Notes: generated from the sequence alone by a model not told the origin. 64,000 bases of DNA from Luteithermobacter gelatinilyticus (GCF_005849285.1 NZ_CP040517.1:812501-876500); one strand, 5' to 3'. Shown: positions 40,384 to 50,300, counted from the stretch's first letter. Program-made: numbers and translations.

Positions 40384-43300
40384 TTGAAGAAACTGGGAAT
40401 TGGACTTGCCGTCGTGCTGGTCTTGTCTTTGGGGGCTGTATTGATCGTTCCGGGATTTATGGACTGGAACGAATATAAGGACAGAATTGAAACGGCTGCA
40501 TCGAGCATGACCGGCCGGGAGGTGCGGATTGCCGGTGATATTTCCCTGTCGCTTTTTCCATCCACGGCGCTGTCAGCCAAGGATGTTACGGTTGCCAATA
40601 TTGAAGGGGGGCGGGCGCCTCATTTTCTCTCGCTTAAGGCGCTGGATGTCAAAGTGGCGCTGTTTCCTTTGCTGGGCGGCAATCTGAAGGTCAAGAAATT
40701 TGTGTTGGTGGAGCCGGTCATTGCGCTTGAGGTGCTGGAGGACGGCCGGGTCAACTGGGATTTCGCGGACCCGGCACAGGCGGCGGAAGATCAGGGCGAG
40801 GACGAAGGGACCGGCGGCCGGGAACTCAGTCTTGATACATTCCAGATCAGTAACGGCATGATCAGTTTCGAGGATTTCCAGAGCGGGCGGGCGGAACTGG
40901 TGCGTAACATCCATGCGGACATTTCCATGGACAGCCTGCAAGGCCCCTTTGTTGTTGAAGGCCAGGCCAAATATAAATCCCTGCCGCTCGGCGTCACCCT
41001 GGAAACTGGGACATATCGGGCTGGGCGCAAGATGCCCTTGAGCCTGGATCTGACGGCGTTCGGGGATCAGGTCACAGCCCATTTTATGGGTGGGGTGCTG
41101 CCGGATCCGGAAACCGGGCAGGTCGATGGCAAGCTGAGCCTGAAAGCCCGGGATGTGGCGGATCTTGTGAAAATTGCGGCAGTCATGAGTGAGAACCCCT
41201 TTGCAGTTCAGCAGGATTTTCAACAATCCTTCACCCTAAGTGCCGGTTTTGCGGCTACCCCGCAGAATATTACCCTCTCGGATCTTGCCCTCAGTTTCGG
41301 GGACAGTCGCGGACAGGGGACGTTTGCCGCCACGCTAGGCGATAAGCTGAAATTTTCCGGCGACTTGTCGTTGAGCAGTTTTGATCTGGATCCGGTTTTG
41401 AAATTTATCAATGAAGGCAAGGAGAATGCAGCCTCCTCCGCCGCTTCGGCCAAGGCTGATCCCGTGGACTACGGCTTTCTTGAGCGGTTAGAGGGGGAGA
41501 TGGCGTTCAAACTCGGCGCTCTGAAATACAATAACAAGATCGCCAGCCAGATTGTCCTTAACACGGATGTCAAAGATGGCAAGCTCAGTATTGGAGAGTT
41601 TCGCATCAGCATGCCCGGTGGTTCGGATCTGACCTATGGCGGAGTCATCAGTATACCGAAGGATCGCCCGGAAATGACCGGGGAACTGTCCTTGCGTTCG
41701 GGCAATCTGCGGGGACTTTTGGATTGGCTCAATATTGATACGTCACAGGTGCCCCCGGGGCGGCTGACCCGGTTTTCTCTGGAAGGACAGGTGAATGCCA
41801 ATGACAGTCTGGTTCAGATATATGGTGTGAAGGGGCTCTTGGACACGGCGAAATTCAGCGGTGGGATTTCTTATGCGCTTCAGGACCGGCTGGCGTTGGG
41901 AATTGATTTGCAACTGGACAATATCTCTTTTGATTCCTATATGCCGGCGGCAAAGGACAAAAACGCTGGCCCCGTGGATATCCGGGACGCCGTTAAGGGG
42001 CTCGCGGATATTGATGCCAATTATGTCCTGACCCTGAAAAACGCCACCTTCAACGGGGCAAAAATCGCTGAGGCCAACCTCTCCGGTTCGCTTGTGGGAG
42101 GACAGCTGAAAGCGGATAGCCTTGTTCTCAAAGACATGGCCGGGCTCAACCTTGAAGGCACCGCCTGGGGTGGTGGTTTTGATAAAGAGCCGACACTGAC
42201 CCTGAATTTAAAGGCATCGGCCAGGGATCTAGGCCGGGTGCAGCGGGCGTTCAAGTTGGAAAACGGAGTCAACTGGAAGGCACTGGGGACGTTTTCCGCT
42301 TCAGGCGTGGTGAAGGCGCGGTTGGATCAGGTGGATGTGGATCTTGACAGCCAGCTGGGCAGCAGCAAGATGCGTATAAAAGGTATGGTGCGTAGCGCCA
42401 CCCTAAAGCAGCTCCCGGAGATTGGCAGTTATAACCTCATCATTTCGGCAGAAAATCCCAGTCTCTCTGTCGCTATTAGCCAGTTTGACCTGCCCCTGAC
42501 GCCACCAGCGACGGCAGATGACCGTCCGGTGGCGTTGTCAGCCAGAATAAAGGGCATTCAGAAACAGCTTGACGTGGATGGCAATGTACAGATCGCGGGG
42601 GGGCGTGTGGCATTCATCGGCCGGGTGCAGCAACCGCAAGAGACCCCCAGCTATGATCTGAGCCTGGAGCTCAAAAGCCCCGAACTGCGTGAGTTTGTGC
42701 GCGGGCTAGGGCTGGATTACAAACCACAGCAGCCTAAACTTGGGGCCTTGCAGGTCAAAAGCCAGATTTCCGGAACCAATAACAATTATGTGTTACAGAA
42801 TATTGCCGGCGATATTGGCCCAGTTAAAATCAGCGGCAGCGGTAAAATCCATCTGCCCCGGGATAAAAAGGGAAAAACCCGATTTGATTTCACCCTGAAG
42901 GCCGGGGATATTCCCTTGAGCCAGTTCATGGCGGCATCCGCCGACGACACTGCCAAAGCCTCGCACCGCTCTTTCGGTCAATGGTCCCGGGAACCGATTG
43001 ATCTGGGGCCTTTGCAGGCCTATGAAGGCCAAGCGAAAATCAGCGCCTCCAGCTTAAGGTACAAGGATTATATCTTTGAAAGCCCTCAGTTTATGCTTCT
43101 GGTCAGGGACGGAGAGCTACGGGTTGAAAACTTCACCGGTAAGCTGTTTGGAGGGGATGTAAAACTGGCCGGCCGTTTGAGCGGTACTTCGGAGGCCAGG
43201 ATGGCGCTGGATATTTCCCTGAGCAAGGCGTCTCTGGCTAAGGCGACAAAGGCTGCCGGCGGGATCATGCCGCTTAGTGGGTATCTTGATCTGAACGGAA

Positions 43301-44019
43301 CGTTCAGTGGCGAGGGCATAAGTCAGCATGCCATCATGTCCTCTCTCACCGGCGGGGGCAAGGTGGTGGCTTCACCGGGACTGATCCACGGGATTGACAT
43401 TCCGATGATCAGCAAGAAACTGTCTGACGTCAAGACGTCGCAGAATTTCCTGCAGGTTCTGGGCACGGCGCTGGGCGGGGGGCAGACCCCCTATAAAGGC
43501 GGAACCAGTACCATTACCGTCAAAAACGGGTTGATCAATTTCAGCCCGCTGGATCTGGAACTTGAAGGGGCGGCCTCCGCTATCACCATGGGTATCAATC
43601 TGTTTCGCTGGGAAATGGATCTGGATGGCCGGTTTTCCCTGACGGATCATCCTTCTGCGCCGCCCATTGGGCTCAAGGTTAACGGCCCCATACACAAACC
43701 CGTGGTGAAATATCAAACCCAGGAAATCCAGAGATTCGTGGCCAGCCGGATTGCCTCCAACATGTTGCAGAATATGGTGGGGGGCAATGAGACCCTGAAA
43801 GGGATTTTCGGCATCAAGGAGGGCACGAAGGAGGGCACGGAAAACGGTGGGGCGGTGTCGCCGCCGGCGGAGCCTGAATCAGAGTCTGAATCACCGGAGG
43901 TGGCGCCGCGTGAAGAGGGCGCGCCGCAAAAACCAGAGGATTTCGGCAAAAGATTGCTGGAAAAACTGTTCAAGAAACCGGCACAGGACCAGAATGCTGC
44001 CCCCGATACGCCACAATAA
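40384..44019 (+). CDS. AsmA-family envelope protein
   Basis: A large periplasmic protein anchored by an N-terminal membrane segment (KKLGIGLAVVLVLSLGAVLIVPGF). It has the AsmA start ASSMTGREVRIAGDISLSLFP and a C-terminal AsmA-like domain (LSGYLDLNGTFSGEG...LINFSPLDLELEGAAS). AsmA-like proteins belong to the repeating beta-groove family and are linked to phospholipid transport or outer-membrane homeostasis. The longest frame begins with TTG at 40348. The TTG at 40384 is preferred because GGAG precedes it by 6 bases, giving 1211 residues; no ATG is available. The tail is Glu/Ser/Pro-rich and disordered. Confidence 0.88.
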   Translation: MKKLGIGLAVVLVLSLGAVLIVPGFMDWNEYKDRIETAASSMTGREVRIAGDISLSLFPSTALSAKDVTVANIEGGRAPHFLSLKALDVKVALFPLLGGNLKVKKFVLVEPVIALEVLEDGRVNWDFADPAQAAEDQGEDEGTGGRELSLDTFQISNGMISFEDFQSGRAELVRNIHADISMDSLQGPFVVEGQAKYKSLPLGVTLETGTYRAGRKMPLSLDLTAFGDQVTAHFMGGVLPDPETGQVDGKLSLKARDVADLVKIAAVMSENPFAVQQDFQQSFTLSAGFAATPQNITLSDLALSFGDSRGQGTFAATLGDKLKFSGDLSLSSFDLDPVLKFINEGKENAASSAASAKADPVDYGFLERLEGEMAFKLGALKYNNKIASQIVLNTDVKDGKLSIGEFRISMPGGSDLTYGGVISIPKDRPEMTGELSLRSGNLRGLLDWLNIDTSQVPPGRLTRFSLEGQVNANDSLVQIYGVKGLLDTAKFSGGISYALQDRLALGIDLQLDNISFDSYMPAAKDKNAGPVDIRDAVKGLADIDANYVLTLKNATFNGAKIAEANLSGSLVGGQLKADSLVLKDMAGLNLEGTAWGGGFDKEPTLTLNLKASARDLGRVQRAFKLENGVNWKALGTFSASGVVKARLDQVDVDLDSQLGSSKMRIKGMVRSATLKQLPEIGSYNLIISAENPSLSVAISQFDLPLTPPATADDRPVALSARIKGIQKQLDVDGNVQIAGGRVAFIGRVQQPQETPSYDLSLELKSPELREFVRGLGLDYKPQQPKLGALQVKSQISGTNNNYVLQNIAGDIGPVKISGSGKIHLPRDKKGKTRFDFTLKAGDIPLSQFMAASADDTAKASHRSFGQWSREPIDLGPLQAYEGQAKISASSLRYKDYIFESPQFMLLVRDGELRVENFTGKLFGGDVKLAGRLSGTSEARMALDISLSKASLAKATKAAGGIMPLSGYLDLNGTFSGEGISQHAIMSSLTGGGKVVASPGLIHGIDIPMISKKLSDVKTSQNFLQVLGTALGGGQTPYKGGTSTITVKNGLINFSPLDLELEGAASAITMGINLFRWEMDLDGRFSLTDHPSAPPIGLKVNGPIHKPVVKYQTQEIQRFVASRIASNMLQNMVGGNETLKGIFGIKEGTKEGTENGGAVSPPAEPESESESPEVAPREEGAPQKPEDFGKRLLEKLFKKPAQDQNAAPDTPQ

Positions 44020-44041
44020 ACTTTTTCTGGAAGGGAAAGGA

Positions 44042-44266
44042 TCAGGAAGGGGGCAGTTTTTTCTTCAGCACATAGACCCGGATGGCGCTGGATAAATTGC
44101 CGCGGCGTTCCGCATCAATCTGGCTGACCAGCTCTCCCACGCTTTGGCCTTTGGCCCGGGCAAGGCGTTTCAGTTCCCGCCAGAAGATATTTTCCAGGGT
44201 GATGCTGGTGGCATGTCCGGCGATGCGCAGTGAGTGTTTTTTCAGCTCATAGTCATCGTCGGACAT
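44042..44266 (-). CDS. Small ribbon-helix-helix protein
   Basis: A 74-residue protein with the RHH_4-type layout. A beta strand SLRIAGHATSITLE is followed by helices FWRELKRLARAKGQSVGELVSQID and NLSSAIRVYVLKK. Such proteins bind DNA as dimers and are common next to housekeeping genes in alphaproteobacteria; a target is unknown. The start at 44266 has AGGAG with 7-base spacing. A longer frame extends into the fumarase gene and is rejected. It follows the class I fumarase by 25 bases on the same strand, so the two may share a transcript. Confidence 0.88.
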   Translation of the reverse strand: MSDDDYELKKHSLRIAGHATSITLENIFWRELKRLARAKGQSVGELVSQIDAERRGNLSSAIRVYVLKKKLPPS

Positions 44267-44291
44267 GGTGTATCTCCTGACAGGCCCGTTC

Positions 44292-45902
44292 TCAGATATT
44301 CTTGAAGAAATCGTTGCCTTTGTCATCGACCACGATAAACGCCGGAAAATCCTTGACCTCGATTCTCCAGACGGCTTCCATGCCAAACTCCTCAAAGTCC
44401 AGCACTTCGACCTTGGTGATGTTGTTCTGGGCCAGGATGGCAGCAGGCCCACCGATGGAGCCAAGATAGAAGCCGCCGTGTTTCTTGCAGGCCTCTGTGA
44501 CCTGCTGGCTGCGGTTGCCTTTGGCCAGCATGATCATGCTGCCACCTTTTTCCTGGAACGTGTCCACGTAAGAGTCCATGCGCCCTGCGGTGGTTGGCCC
44601 AAAGGATCCTGAGGCATAGCCTTCCGGTGTTTTGGCCGGGCCCGCATAATAAATGATGTGGTTTTTCATATAGTCGGGCATGGGTTCACCGGCCTCCAGT
44701 TTCTTCAAAATCGCGGCATGGGCCAGGTCCCGCGCCACCACGATGGTCCCCGTCAGGCTGAGCCGGGTTTTGATCGGATACTGGCTCAACTGGGCCAGAA
44801 TTTCTGACATGGGGCGATTAAGGTCCACCTTGACCACTTCGCCGTCCAGGTCCTCATGGGTGACGTCCGGCAGATATTTAGCCGGATTGGTTTCAAGCTG
44901 TTCGATGAAAATACCGTCTTTGGTGATCTTGGCCTTGGCCTGACGGTCTGCCGAACAGGACACGCCAATGCCAATTGGCACGGAGGCGCCATGCCGTGGC
45001 AGGCGTATTACCCGCACATCATGACAGAAATATTTGCCGCCAAACTGGGCGCCAATACCGTAATTCTGGGTCATCTTGTGAATTTTTTCTTCCAGTTCCG
45101 GCACCCGGATGGCATGGCCGAACCCGTTACCGCGGGTCGGTAGCGTGTCCAGATAGCGGGCAGAGGCAAGTTTCACAGTTTTCAGATTCTGCTCGGCGCT
45201 TAAGCCCCCGATCACCACCGCCAGATGATAAGGTGGGCAAGCGGCCGTGCCCAGCGTCTTGATCTGGGCTTCGAGAAATTCCATCAGTCGGTCTTCGCGC
45301 AGGACTGCCGGGGTTTGTTGATACAGGAAGGTTTTGTTGGCGCTGCCCCCGCCTTTGGCCATGAACAGGAAATGATATTCATTGCCCGGGGTGGTATAGA
45401 GCTCGATTTGGGCCGGGGCGTTGTTCCGGGTGTTTTGTTCTTCAAACATGCTGATGGGAGCCAGCTGGGAATAGCGCAGATTGGTCCCGGTATAGGTATC
45501 GACGACGCCCTGGGTGAGGGCGTTGCCGTCATCTCCTTCAGTCCAGACATACTGGCCTTTTTTGCCGATCACGATGGCTGTTCCCGTGTCCTGACAGCTG
45601 GGCAGGGTCATGCCGGCGGCTACATTGGCGTTTTTCAGAAGCTCCGTGGCAACAAAACGATCATTATCGGAAGCTTCCGGGTCTTTGAGAATATTTGCCA
45701 ATTGCTGCAAATGGCCGGGCCGCAGCAGATGGGCGATGTCGCGCATGGCCTCCCGTGCCAGCAGACGAAGGCCTTCGTCGTCGACACATAGAATTTCCTT
45801 CCCCCCCAGCTCCTTAACGGTGACATGCTCGGAAGTGATTTTCCGGTAAGGCGTGTCATCAGGGCGAGTGGGGAACATATCAGTATAATTCAGATCGGTC
45901 AT
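44292..45902 (-). CDS. fumA: Class I (iron-sulfur) fumarate hydratase
   Basis: A TCA-cycle enzyme that interconverts fumarate and malate with an oxygen-sensitive [4Fe-4S] cluster. The protein fuses the alpha and beta domains, as in E. coli FumA. The three cluster cysteines are seen in [19 protein letters not shown] and GVSCSAD. The C-terminal half shows [15 protein letters not shown] and [10 protein letters not shown]. The longest frame reaches 45932. The ATG at 45902 ([11 protein letters not shown]) has GAGGAAAG upstream and gives 536 residues. A class II enzyme is encoded 1.8 kb away, so both types are present. Confidence 0.95.
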   Translation of the reverse strand: MTDLNYTDMFPTRPDDTPYRKITSEHVTVKELGGKEILCVDDEGLRLLAREAMRDIAHLLRPGHLQQLANILKDPEASDNDRFVATELLKNANVAAGMTLPSCQDTGTAIVIGKKGQYVWTEGDDGNALTQGVVDTYTGTNLRYSQLAPISMFEEQNTRNNAPAQIELYTTPGNEYHFLFMAKGGGSANKTFLYQQTPAVLREDRLMEFLEAQIKTLGTAACPPYHLAVVIGGLSAEQNLKTVKLASARYLDTLPTRGNGFGHAIRVPELEEKIHKMTQNYGIGAQFGGKYFCHDVRVIRLPRHGASVPIGIGVSCSADRQAKAKITKDGIFIEQLETNPAKYLPDVTHEDLDGEVVKVDLNRPMSEILAQLSQYPIKTRLSLTGTIVVARDLAHAAILKKLEAGEPMPDYMKNHIIYYAGPAKTPEGYASGSFGPTTAGRMDSYVDTFQEKGGSMIMLAKGNRSQQVTEACKKHGGFYLGSIGGPAAILAQNNITKVEVLDFEEFGMEAVWRIEVKDFPAFIVVDDKGNDFFKNI

Positions 45903-46294
45903 GAAGTGCTTTCCTCGGTCAAGACTGGTCATTTTGTCCTATTTACTAGCGATTTTGTCTGTCAGGGCCAAGTTTTATTTCACTTGCAGACGGGCGACAG
46001 GGATAAAGTGCTGAAAAGCCTCTTCATCGCAGAATTGAAGATCGAGACTCATCAGGACAAGTCAGGGGGACATGCCAGGACTCATCAAGAGTATAATTTT
46101 TCAGGTGCCGTATTTTTCATTTAATTTGACAGTCATCGCCCCTGACGATGGCTTATGAAAGAAAACGCCTGGTTGCTGGGGGAGGGGGCAAAGCATGCTG
46201 TTTGATGCCTGAAAATGTGCCATTTTGGGACTGATGTCAGAAAATGATCTTTTAAGGTTAAAAAATATCCCGGGGATCGGTTTTTAACTTTGGA

Positions 46295-46512
46295 AAAGAC
46301 GGTATTTATGGTATATGCCGAAGGCTTGTTATTGCCAAATGTTCCAGATGATCCAAAGGTTCAGACAGGGATATGACGGCAGGGCAATATGACAGGTAGT
46401 CAGGCAGTAAGCTATCATGGATAGCGCTAAAATAATTCACCAGAGGTGATAAAAATATATCTTACGTTTTGTGTACTGAAGAGATGAGCAAGGTCAACGC
46501 CTTGCTTTTTTT
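46295..46512 (+). ncRNA. Candidate small RNA ending in an orphan terminator
   Basis: The gap 45903-46749 (847 bases) has no credible gene. On the plus strand, TTGGAA (46291-46296) and a TATATG hexamer about 16 bases later resemble a promoter, and a strong terminator ends at about 46512. No coding frame with a ribosome site lies between them; the longest is a 22-codon frame without one. This makes a transcript of about 190 bases plausible. It is not matched to any known RNA family by eye. Confidence 0.3.
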
Positions 46513-46513
46513 C
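46487..46513 (+). terminator. Rho-independent terminator with no upstream gene
   Basis: AGCAAGG (46487-46493) and CCTTGCT (46500-46506) pair around a 6-base loop and are followed by seven more T. The nearest annotated gene on the plus strand ends at 44019, so it does not serve a known gene. Confidence 0.75.
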
Positions 46514-46604
46514 TTGAGAGCCCATCGCATTATAATTCATATCTGAGTGTTTGCGCATGGATGACCGCTCACCTGCCCTGTTTTAGGGAGAGCCTGCGTC
46601 AATT

Positions 46605-46650
46605 GCCCCGAAGCTTCTTGCGTCGCTCCCGCGCAGGCGGGAGCCCAGAG
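46605..46650. repeat. REP-like repeat, copy 1
   Basis: On the minus strand this reads CTCTGGGCTCCCGCCTGCGC, then GGGAGCGACG and GCTTCGGGG. It matches the repeat at 59213-59257 in inverted orientation with few differences. The centre CCCGCCTGCGCGGG is a palindromic stem. Confidence 0.65.
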
Positions 46651-46712
46651 TCCGCTAAAAACTCCCCAAAACCGGCGAGACGTTTTATTTATAAACTGGA
46701 TTGCCGCCTTCA

Positions 46713-46742
46713 CGGCAAGGACGAAGGAGAAGCGGCAAGGAC
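46713..46742. repeat. Direct repeat beside the ferritin-like gene stop
   Basis: CGGCAAGGAC occurs at 46713-46722 and 46733-46742, 20 bases apart, ending eight bases past the stop codon of the minus-strand ferritin-like gene. Confidence 0.5.
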
Positions 46743-46749
46743 AAAAATG

Positions 46750-47580
46750 TCAGGTAAAAGCCTGTTTTTGTTGAAGTCCCCGGGTCTTCCATTTAACGAA
46801 AAACCAGGCCAGCCGAATCCCCAGCCGAGACAGACGGCTTTCCGGGTTAAGCCCGGCGGCCCGAAGGATCATGCGCCCGGCATTGCGGATATGGTGAAAA
46901 CGGTACAGGCTGAAGGTGGTTTTGAAATAATCCCGGGTACAGTCTTCCAGCGTCATTTCGGGGGCAGGATCAGCATAGGCGATATTGGCGCTGTAATAGG
47001 CCTGTGCCAGTTCTTCGTCCTCGGCCTCCGAAACCCGGCCCAAGGCAATTTTCAGCCGCGCCATCAGGGGCAGGGGATTGTCCCCGGCAAACCGGTCGAT
47101 ATAGCGGTGAAACAGCTGATAATGAAAAAACTCATCCCGGGCGATTTTAGCGCAGATGTCTTTCAGACAGGGTTCGTCCGTGGCCTCTTTCAGGGCGGAA
47201 TAGAACGATGAGGTGCCGGATTCTACAACGCAGCGCGCGATCAGTTCGCCCTCGCGGGAGCCTCTGACGGACTGGTCCACATCCAGAGGGATCTGGTAGG
47301 CCTTGCGAAAATGATCCAAGCTTTTTTCAAAGTCAAAGGAAGGATCAGCCAGCTCCGCCCATTTGCCCAGCGCCAGGCCGTGCTGTTTTTCTTCAATGCC
47401 CCATTGTTCTATGGCGGCGCAGACTTCCGGATCGCCCGCAAAGACCCGTTCCAGATACGTCACATAATCGGCACTGTTGGCCTCAACAAGAGCGGCTGTT
47501 TTTACAGCTTTCAGGATACCCGGATCAAGTTTTGATGACTCAAACCTGTCCCAGCAAACATCTTCCATTCGCCAGCGCAT
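46750..47580 (-). CDS. Ferritin-like di-iron protein
   Basis: A 276-residue, mostly helical protein with a four-helix-bundle metal pattern: LVEANSADY (Glu), WGIEEKQHG (ExxH), VVESGTSSFY (Glu) and ARDEFFHYQLFH (ExxH). These six carboxylate/His ligands are those of ferritin-like di-iron proteins, a group that includes rubrerythrin and acyl-ACP desaturase. The substrate is unknown; oxidation of a fatty acyl chain or iron/peroxide handling are possibilities. The C-terminus is basic and hydrophobic (IRLAWFFVKWKTRG), perhaps membrane-associated. ATG at 47580 is used; the next ATG is four codons in. It lies between the two fumarase genes. Confidence 0.8.
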   Translation of the reverse strand: MRWRMEDVCWDRFESSKLDPGILKAVKTAALVEANSADYVTYLERVFAGDPEVCAAIEQWGIEEKQHGLALGKWAELADPSFDFEKSLDHFRKAYQIPLDVDQSVRGSREGELIARCVVESGTSSFYSALKEATDEPCLKDICAKIARDEFFHYQLFHRYIDRFAGDNPLPLMARLKIALGRVSEAEDEELAQAYYSANIAYADPAPEMTLEDCTRDYFKTTFSLYRFHHIRNAGRMILRAAGLNPESRLSRLGIRLAWFFVKWKTRGLQQKQAFT

Positions 47581-47620
47581 GATTTCCGTCCCCGTAAGTT
47601 CATTCTGGCGTGATTCTCAT

Positions 47621-47634
47621 CACAATTCACTCTA
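47621..47634. repeat. Remnant of the MITE-like terminal repeat
   Basis: CACAATTCACTCTA matches the outer 14 bases of the element exactly, 40 bases upstream of the ferritin-like gene. No second end is seen nearby. A 14-base match alone is modest evidence. Confidence 0.4.
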
Positions 47635-47706
47635 GGGCTTATATACGGGGCTGGTTCTGGGATTTCAACACCATAACGTGTAAGCCGTAAGCTTGCTGCA
47701 AATATT

Positions 47707-49131
47707 TCAGAGCGAATGCGGACCTAACATGGTCTCCGGCCGGACAAGGCGGTCAAATTCCTCTTCCTCCACATATCCCAACGCCAGGGCTGCCTGTTTC
47801 AGACTGGTGCCCTCCTGATAGGCTTTTTTGGCGATCTCAGTGGCCTTGTCATATCCTATGGCCGGGGCAAGGGCAGTAACCAGCATCAAGCTGTTGTTCA
47901 CCAGTTCCTCCAGGCGCTCCGTGCGGGGGGTCAGGCCCGCGAGGCATCGTTGGGTAAAGCTGTTAATGCCGTCGCTGAGCAGGCGCAAGGCATGCAGCAC
48001 GTTATAGGCGATCACCGGTTTAAAGACGTTAAGTTCCAGATGTCCCTGACTGCCGGCGATGGTGACGGTTGTATGATGGCCCATGACCTGAGCCGCCACC
48101 ATGGTCAGGGCTTCGGCCTGGGTCGGGTTGACCTTGCCCGGCATGATCGACGATCCCGGCTCATTGGCTGGCAGGATAATCTCACCGAGCCCGCAGCGCG
48201 GCCCCGAGCCCATCAGGCGGATATCATTGGCGATTTTCATCAGGCTTACGGCCAGAACATTCAGGGCGCCGGACAGTTCCACCAGTGTGTCATGGCTGGC
48301 GAGCGCTTCAAACTTGTTGGGGGCCGTGACAAAGGGCAGGCCAGTGAGGGCGGCGATTTTTTCTGCAACCTTTTCTGCAAATCCTTCAGGGCTGTTTACG
48401 CCGGTGCCTACGGCGGTGCCCCCCTGGGCCAGCTGATAGAGGCGCGGCAGGGTCGCTTCCAGTCGTTGCCGGTTGTGGCGGATCTGGCTGGCGTAACCGG
48501 AAAATTCCTGACCTAGGGTTAGCGGCGTGGCATCCTGTAGGTGGGTGCGGCCGATTTTGAGAATGTGTTGCCAGTCCGTCGCCTGTTGATCAAGGAGCCG
48601 CTGCATTTCGTCCAGGGCCGGAAACAGCGCATGATGCAATTCTTCCGCAGCGGCAATATGCATGGCCGTGGGAAAGGTGTCATTGGAGGATTGGGACCGG
48701 TTGACGTGATCGTTGGGATGGACCGGCGTTTTGCTGCCGATTTTTCCTCCCAGAATCTCAATGGCCCGGTTGGCGATGACCTCATTGGCGTTCATATTGC
48801 TCTGGGTGCCGGACCCGGTCTGCCAGACGACCAGCGGGAACTGGTCGTCCTGTTTGTTGTCGATGACTTCTTCAGCGGCCTGAATTATGGCTCCGGCCCG
48901 TTTTTTATCCAGAACCCCAAGCTCAAGATTGGCCTCTGCGGCTGCTTTTTTGACAAGACCCAGGGCGCGGATCAGGGGCGCAGGAAGGCGTTCTGCGCCG
49001 ATGGGAAAATTCATCAGGGATCTTTGGGTTTGCGCCCCCCAGTAACACCCCTCAGGGATATCCAGCGTGCCGAAAGAATCCTGTTCCTTGCGACGCGGTG
49101 GATGGAGAGGAGGAGATGTGGCGGGAGACAT
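47707..49131 (-). CDS. fumC: Class II fumarate hydratase
   Basis: The iron-free, oxygen-stable fumarase of the aspartase/fumarase superfamily. The 474-residue form begins MSPATSPP at 49131. It contains [53 protein letters not shown] (catalytic His) and the mobile loop [16 protein letters not shown] 37-codon upstream extension overlaps sspB and is unlikely. No clear ribosome site is seen, and the start lies 17 bases after the sspB stop, so it may be translated from the sspB transcript. Confidence 0.95.
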   Translation of the reverse strand: MSPATSPPLHPPRRKEQDSFGTLDIPEGCYWGAQTQRSLMNFPIGAERLPAPLIRALGLVKKAAAEANLELGVLDKKRAGAIIQAAEEVIDNKQDDQFPLVVWQTGSGTQSNMNANEVIANRAIEILGGKIGSKTPVHPNDHVNRSQSSNDTFPTAMHIAAAEELHHALFPALDEMQRLLDQQATDWQHILKIGRTHLQDATPLTLGQEFSGYASQIRHNRQRLEATLPRLYQLAQGGTAVGTGVNSPEGFAEKVAEKIAALTGLPFVTAPNKFEALASHDTLVELSGALNVLAVSLMKIANDIRLMGSGPRCGLGEIILPANEPGSSIMPGKVNPTQAEALTMVAAQVMGHHTTVTIAGSQGHLELNVFKPVIAYNVLHALRLLSDGINSFTQRCLAGLTPRTERLEELVNNSLMLVTALAPAIGYDKATEIAKKAYQEGTSLKQAALALGYVEEEEFDRLVRPETMLGPHSL

Positions 49132-49147
49132 GGGTCTGATCCCAAAG

Positions 49148-49693
49148 TTATTTTTTGCGGAAACTGTCCAGCGTGACCACGTTGTCCGTGGCGCTCTCAT
49201 CGGTTTTTTTCTTGTCCGTGCGCGGTTGTTCTTTGGCCGCATCTTCCGTGCTCTGGGCGGATGGTATTTGGCTTGTGGGGGTAGGGGGCGTCATCCCCGT
49301 CTCCTCACTGCCCATTTCCGCCTCATCATCTTCCAGTTCGTTGCTATGGAAATGCAGACCGAAATCGACGCTGGGGTCGAAAAAACCGATCAGCGCGGAA
49401 AACGGCACGCTGAGATGTTCGCGTTTTCTGTTAAAGCTCAGGGAAATTTCAAAATGATCCTCGTCTGTCTTCAGGTCCCAGAACTGATTCTGAAGCACGA
49501 TGGTCATTTCTTCGGGATATTTTTCCTTGAGGTAGGCCGGGATTTTCACATCAGGATAATCGGTCCGAAACGTGATATAAAAATGATGATTGCCCGGCAG
49601 TCCGAATTTGGCGGTATCCGTCAGAATATCGCGCACCACGGACAGCAGGGCGTTCTGGACCATCTGATCATACTGGATCACTGTATCACTCAT
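49148..49693 (-). CDS. sspB: Alpha-type SspB protease adaptor
   Basis: SspB delivers tmRNA-tagged proteins to ClpXP. The 181-residue protein has the SspB fold over about 115 residues ([72 protein letters not shown]). A long Glu/Thr/Pro/Ser linker follows, ending in [11 protein letters not shown], which is likely the ClpX-binding tail. AAGGA lies 8 bases before the ATG. The tmRNA gene ends about 230 bases upstream on the same strand, so adaptor and tag are encoded side by side. fumC follows after 16 bases. Confidence 0.94.
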   Translation of the reverse strand: MSDTVIQYDQMVQNALLSVVRDILTDTAKFGLPGNHHFYITFRTDYPDVKIPAYLKEKYPEEMTIVLQNQFWDLKTDEDHFEISLSFNRKREHLSVPFSALIGFFDPSVDFGLHFHSNELEDDEAEMGSEETGMTPPTPTSQIPSAQSTEDAAKEQPRTDKKKTDESATDNVVTLDSFRKK

Positions 49694-49924
49694 TGTGACT
49701 TCCTTGCCCTTTTCCTCATCTTTAACCTTCGTCAGGAGACGACTCGATTTTTTTCCAGTTTATAACGGCAAACCGCCCGTTGTGCGAGTCCGTAATTCAC
49801 ATTCGCCTTTCACGCCTGCGATTCACGTCACTTCCGTGTAATGTGGGGGGCCACATTTGTCTGTCTGTATATCGCAGGTGCATGTCGCTGGGGAAATGTC
49901 TGCCGGGACGGAATGATGACTGTT

Positions 49925-50300
49925 TAAAGTGAAGGGCTTCTGTTGCTAGGTGCCCTCCGAACCCCGCGTAGCGATGCTATATTAAGCGGCTACAGCAAAT
50001 GCTTCGTTATCGTTAGCATTTATTTTAGATGACCCATCACAGCGGTGTCATACTGGGCGAAGAATATATCTTTACCACGCTCGTCGATCCTAATTTCGCC
50101 CCCATCATAAAAATACGCCCTCAAAATACAATCACGACAATTTTTTCGTCTGGTATTTCTGGTGGTATTTCTGGCCGCTTTTGCGGCGCTTATACCCCGT
50201 GGCGTTATTCTTATGGTGGAGGCGCCGGGTACCGCCCCCGGGTCCGATACGCTTATTTCATATATTCGTTTATCGCCATAGTCGACTCTGTCGACCCCCC
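49925..50300 (-). ncRNA. ssrA: Two-piece (permuted) tmRNA, tag ANDNEAFAVAA
   Basis: tmRNA rescues stalled ribosomes and tags the product for proteolysis. Read on the minus strand, the acceptor piece comes first. It has a T-arm GGACCCGGGGGCGG and a 3' end CGCCTCC-ACCA with CCA at 50214. A spacer of about 110 bases follows. The coding piece begins GGGGGCG at 50103, whose seven bases pair with CGCCTCC (one G-U), and continues with GGATCGACGAGC. GAATATAT (50267-50260) pairs with ATATATTC (50069-50062), and GGCGA with TCGCC, forming helix P2. The tag frame 50017-49982 encodes ANDNEAFAVAA then TAA. A -10 like TATATT lies at 50308-50303. Outer ends are approximate. Permuted two-piece tmRNA is known in alphaproteobacteria. 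Confidence 0.92.

Noticed and set aside
46561-47211. 216-codon plus-strand frame over the REP repeat and ferritin-like gene
   Set aside because: It crosses a palindromic repeat and reads antisense to a gene with a complete di-iron ligand set.
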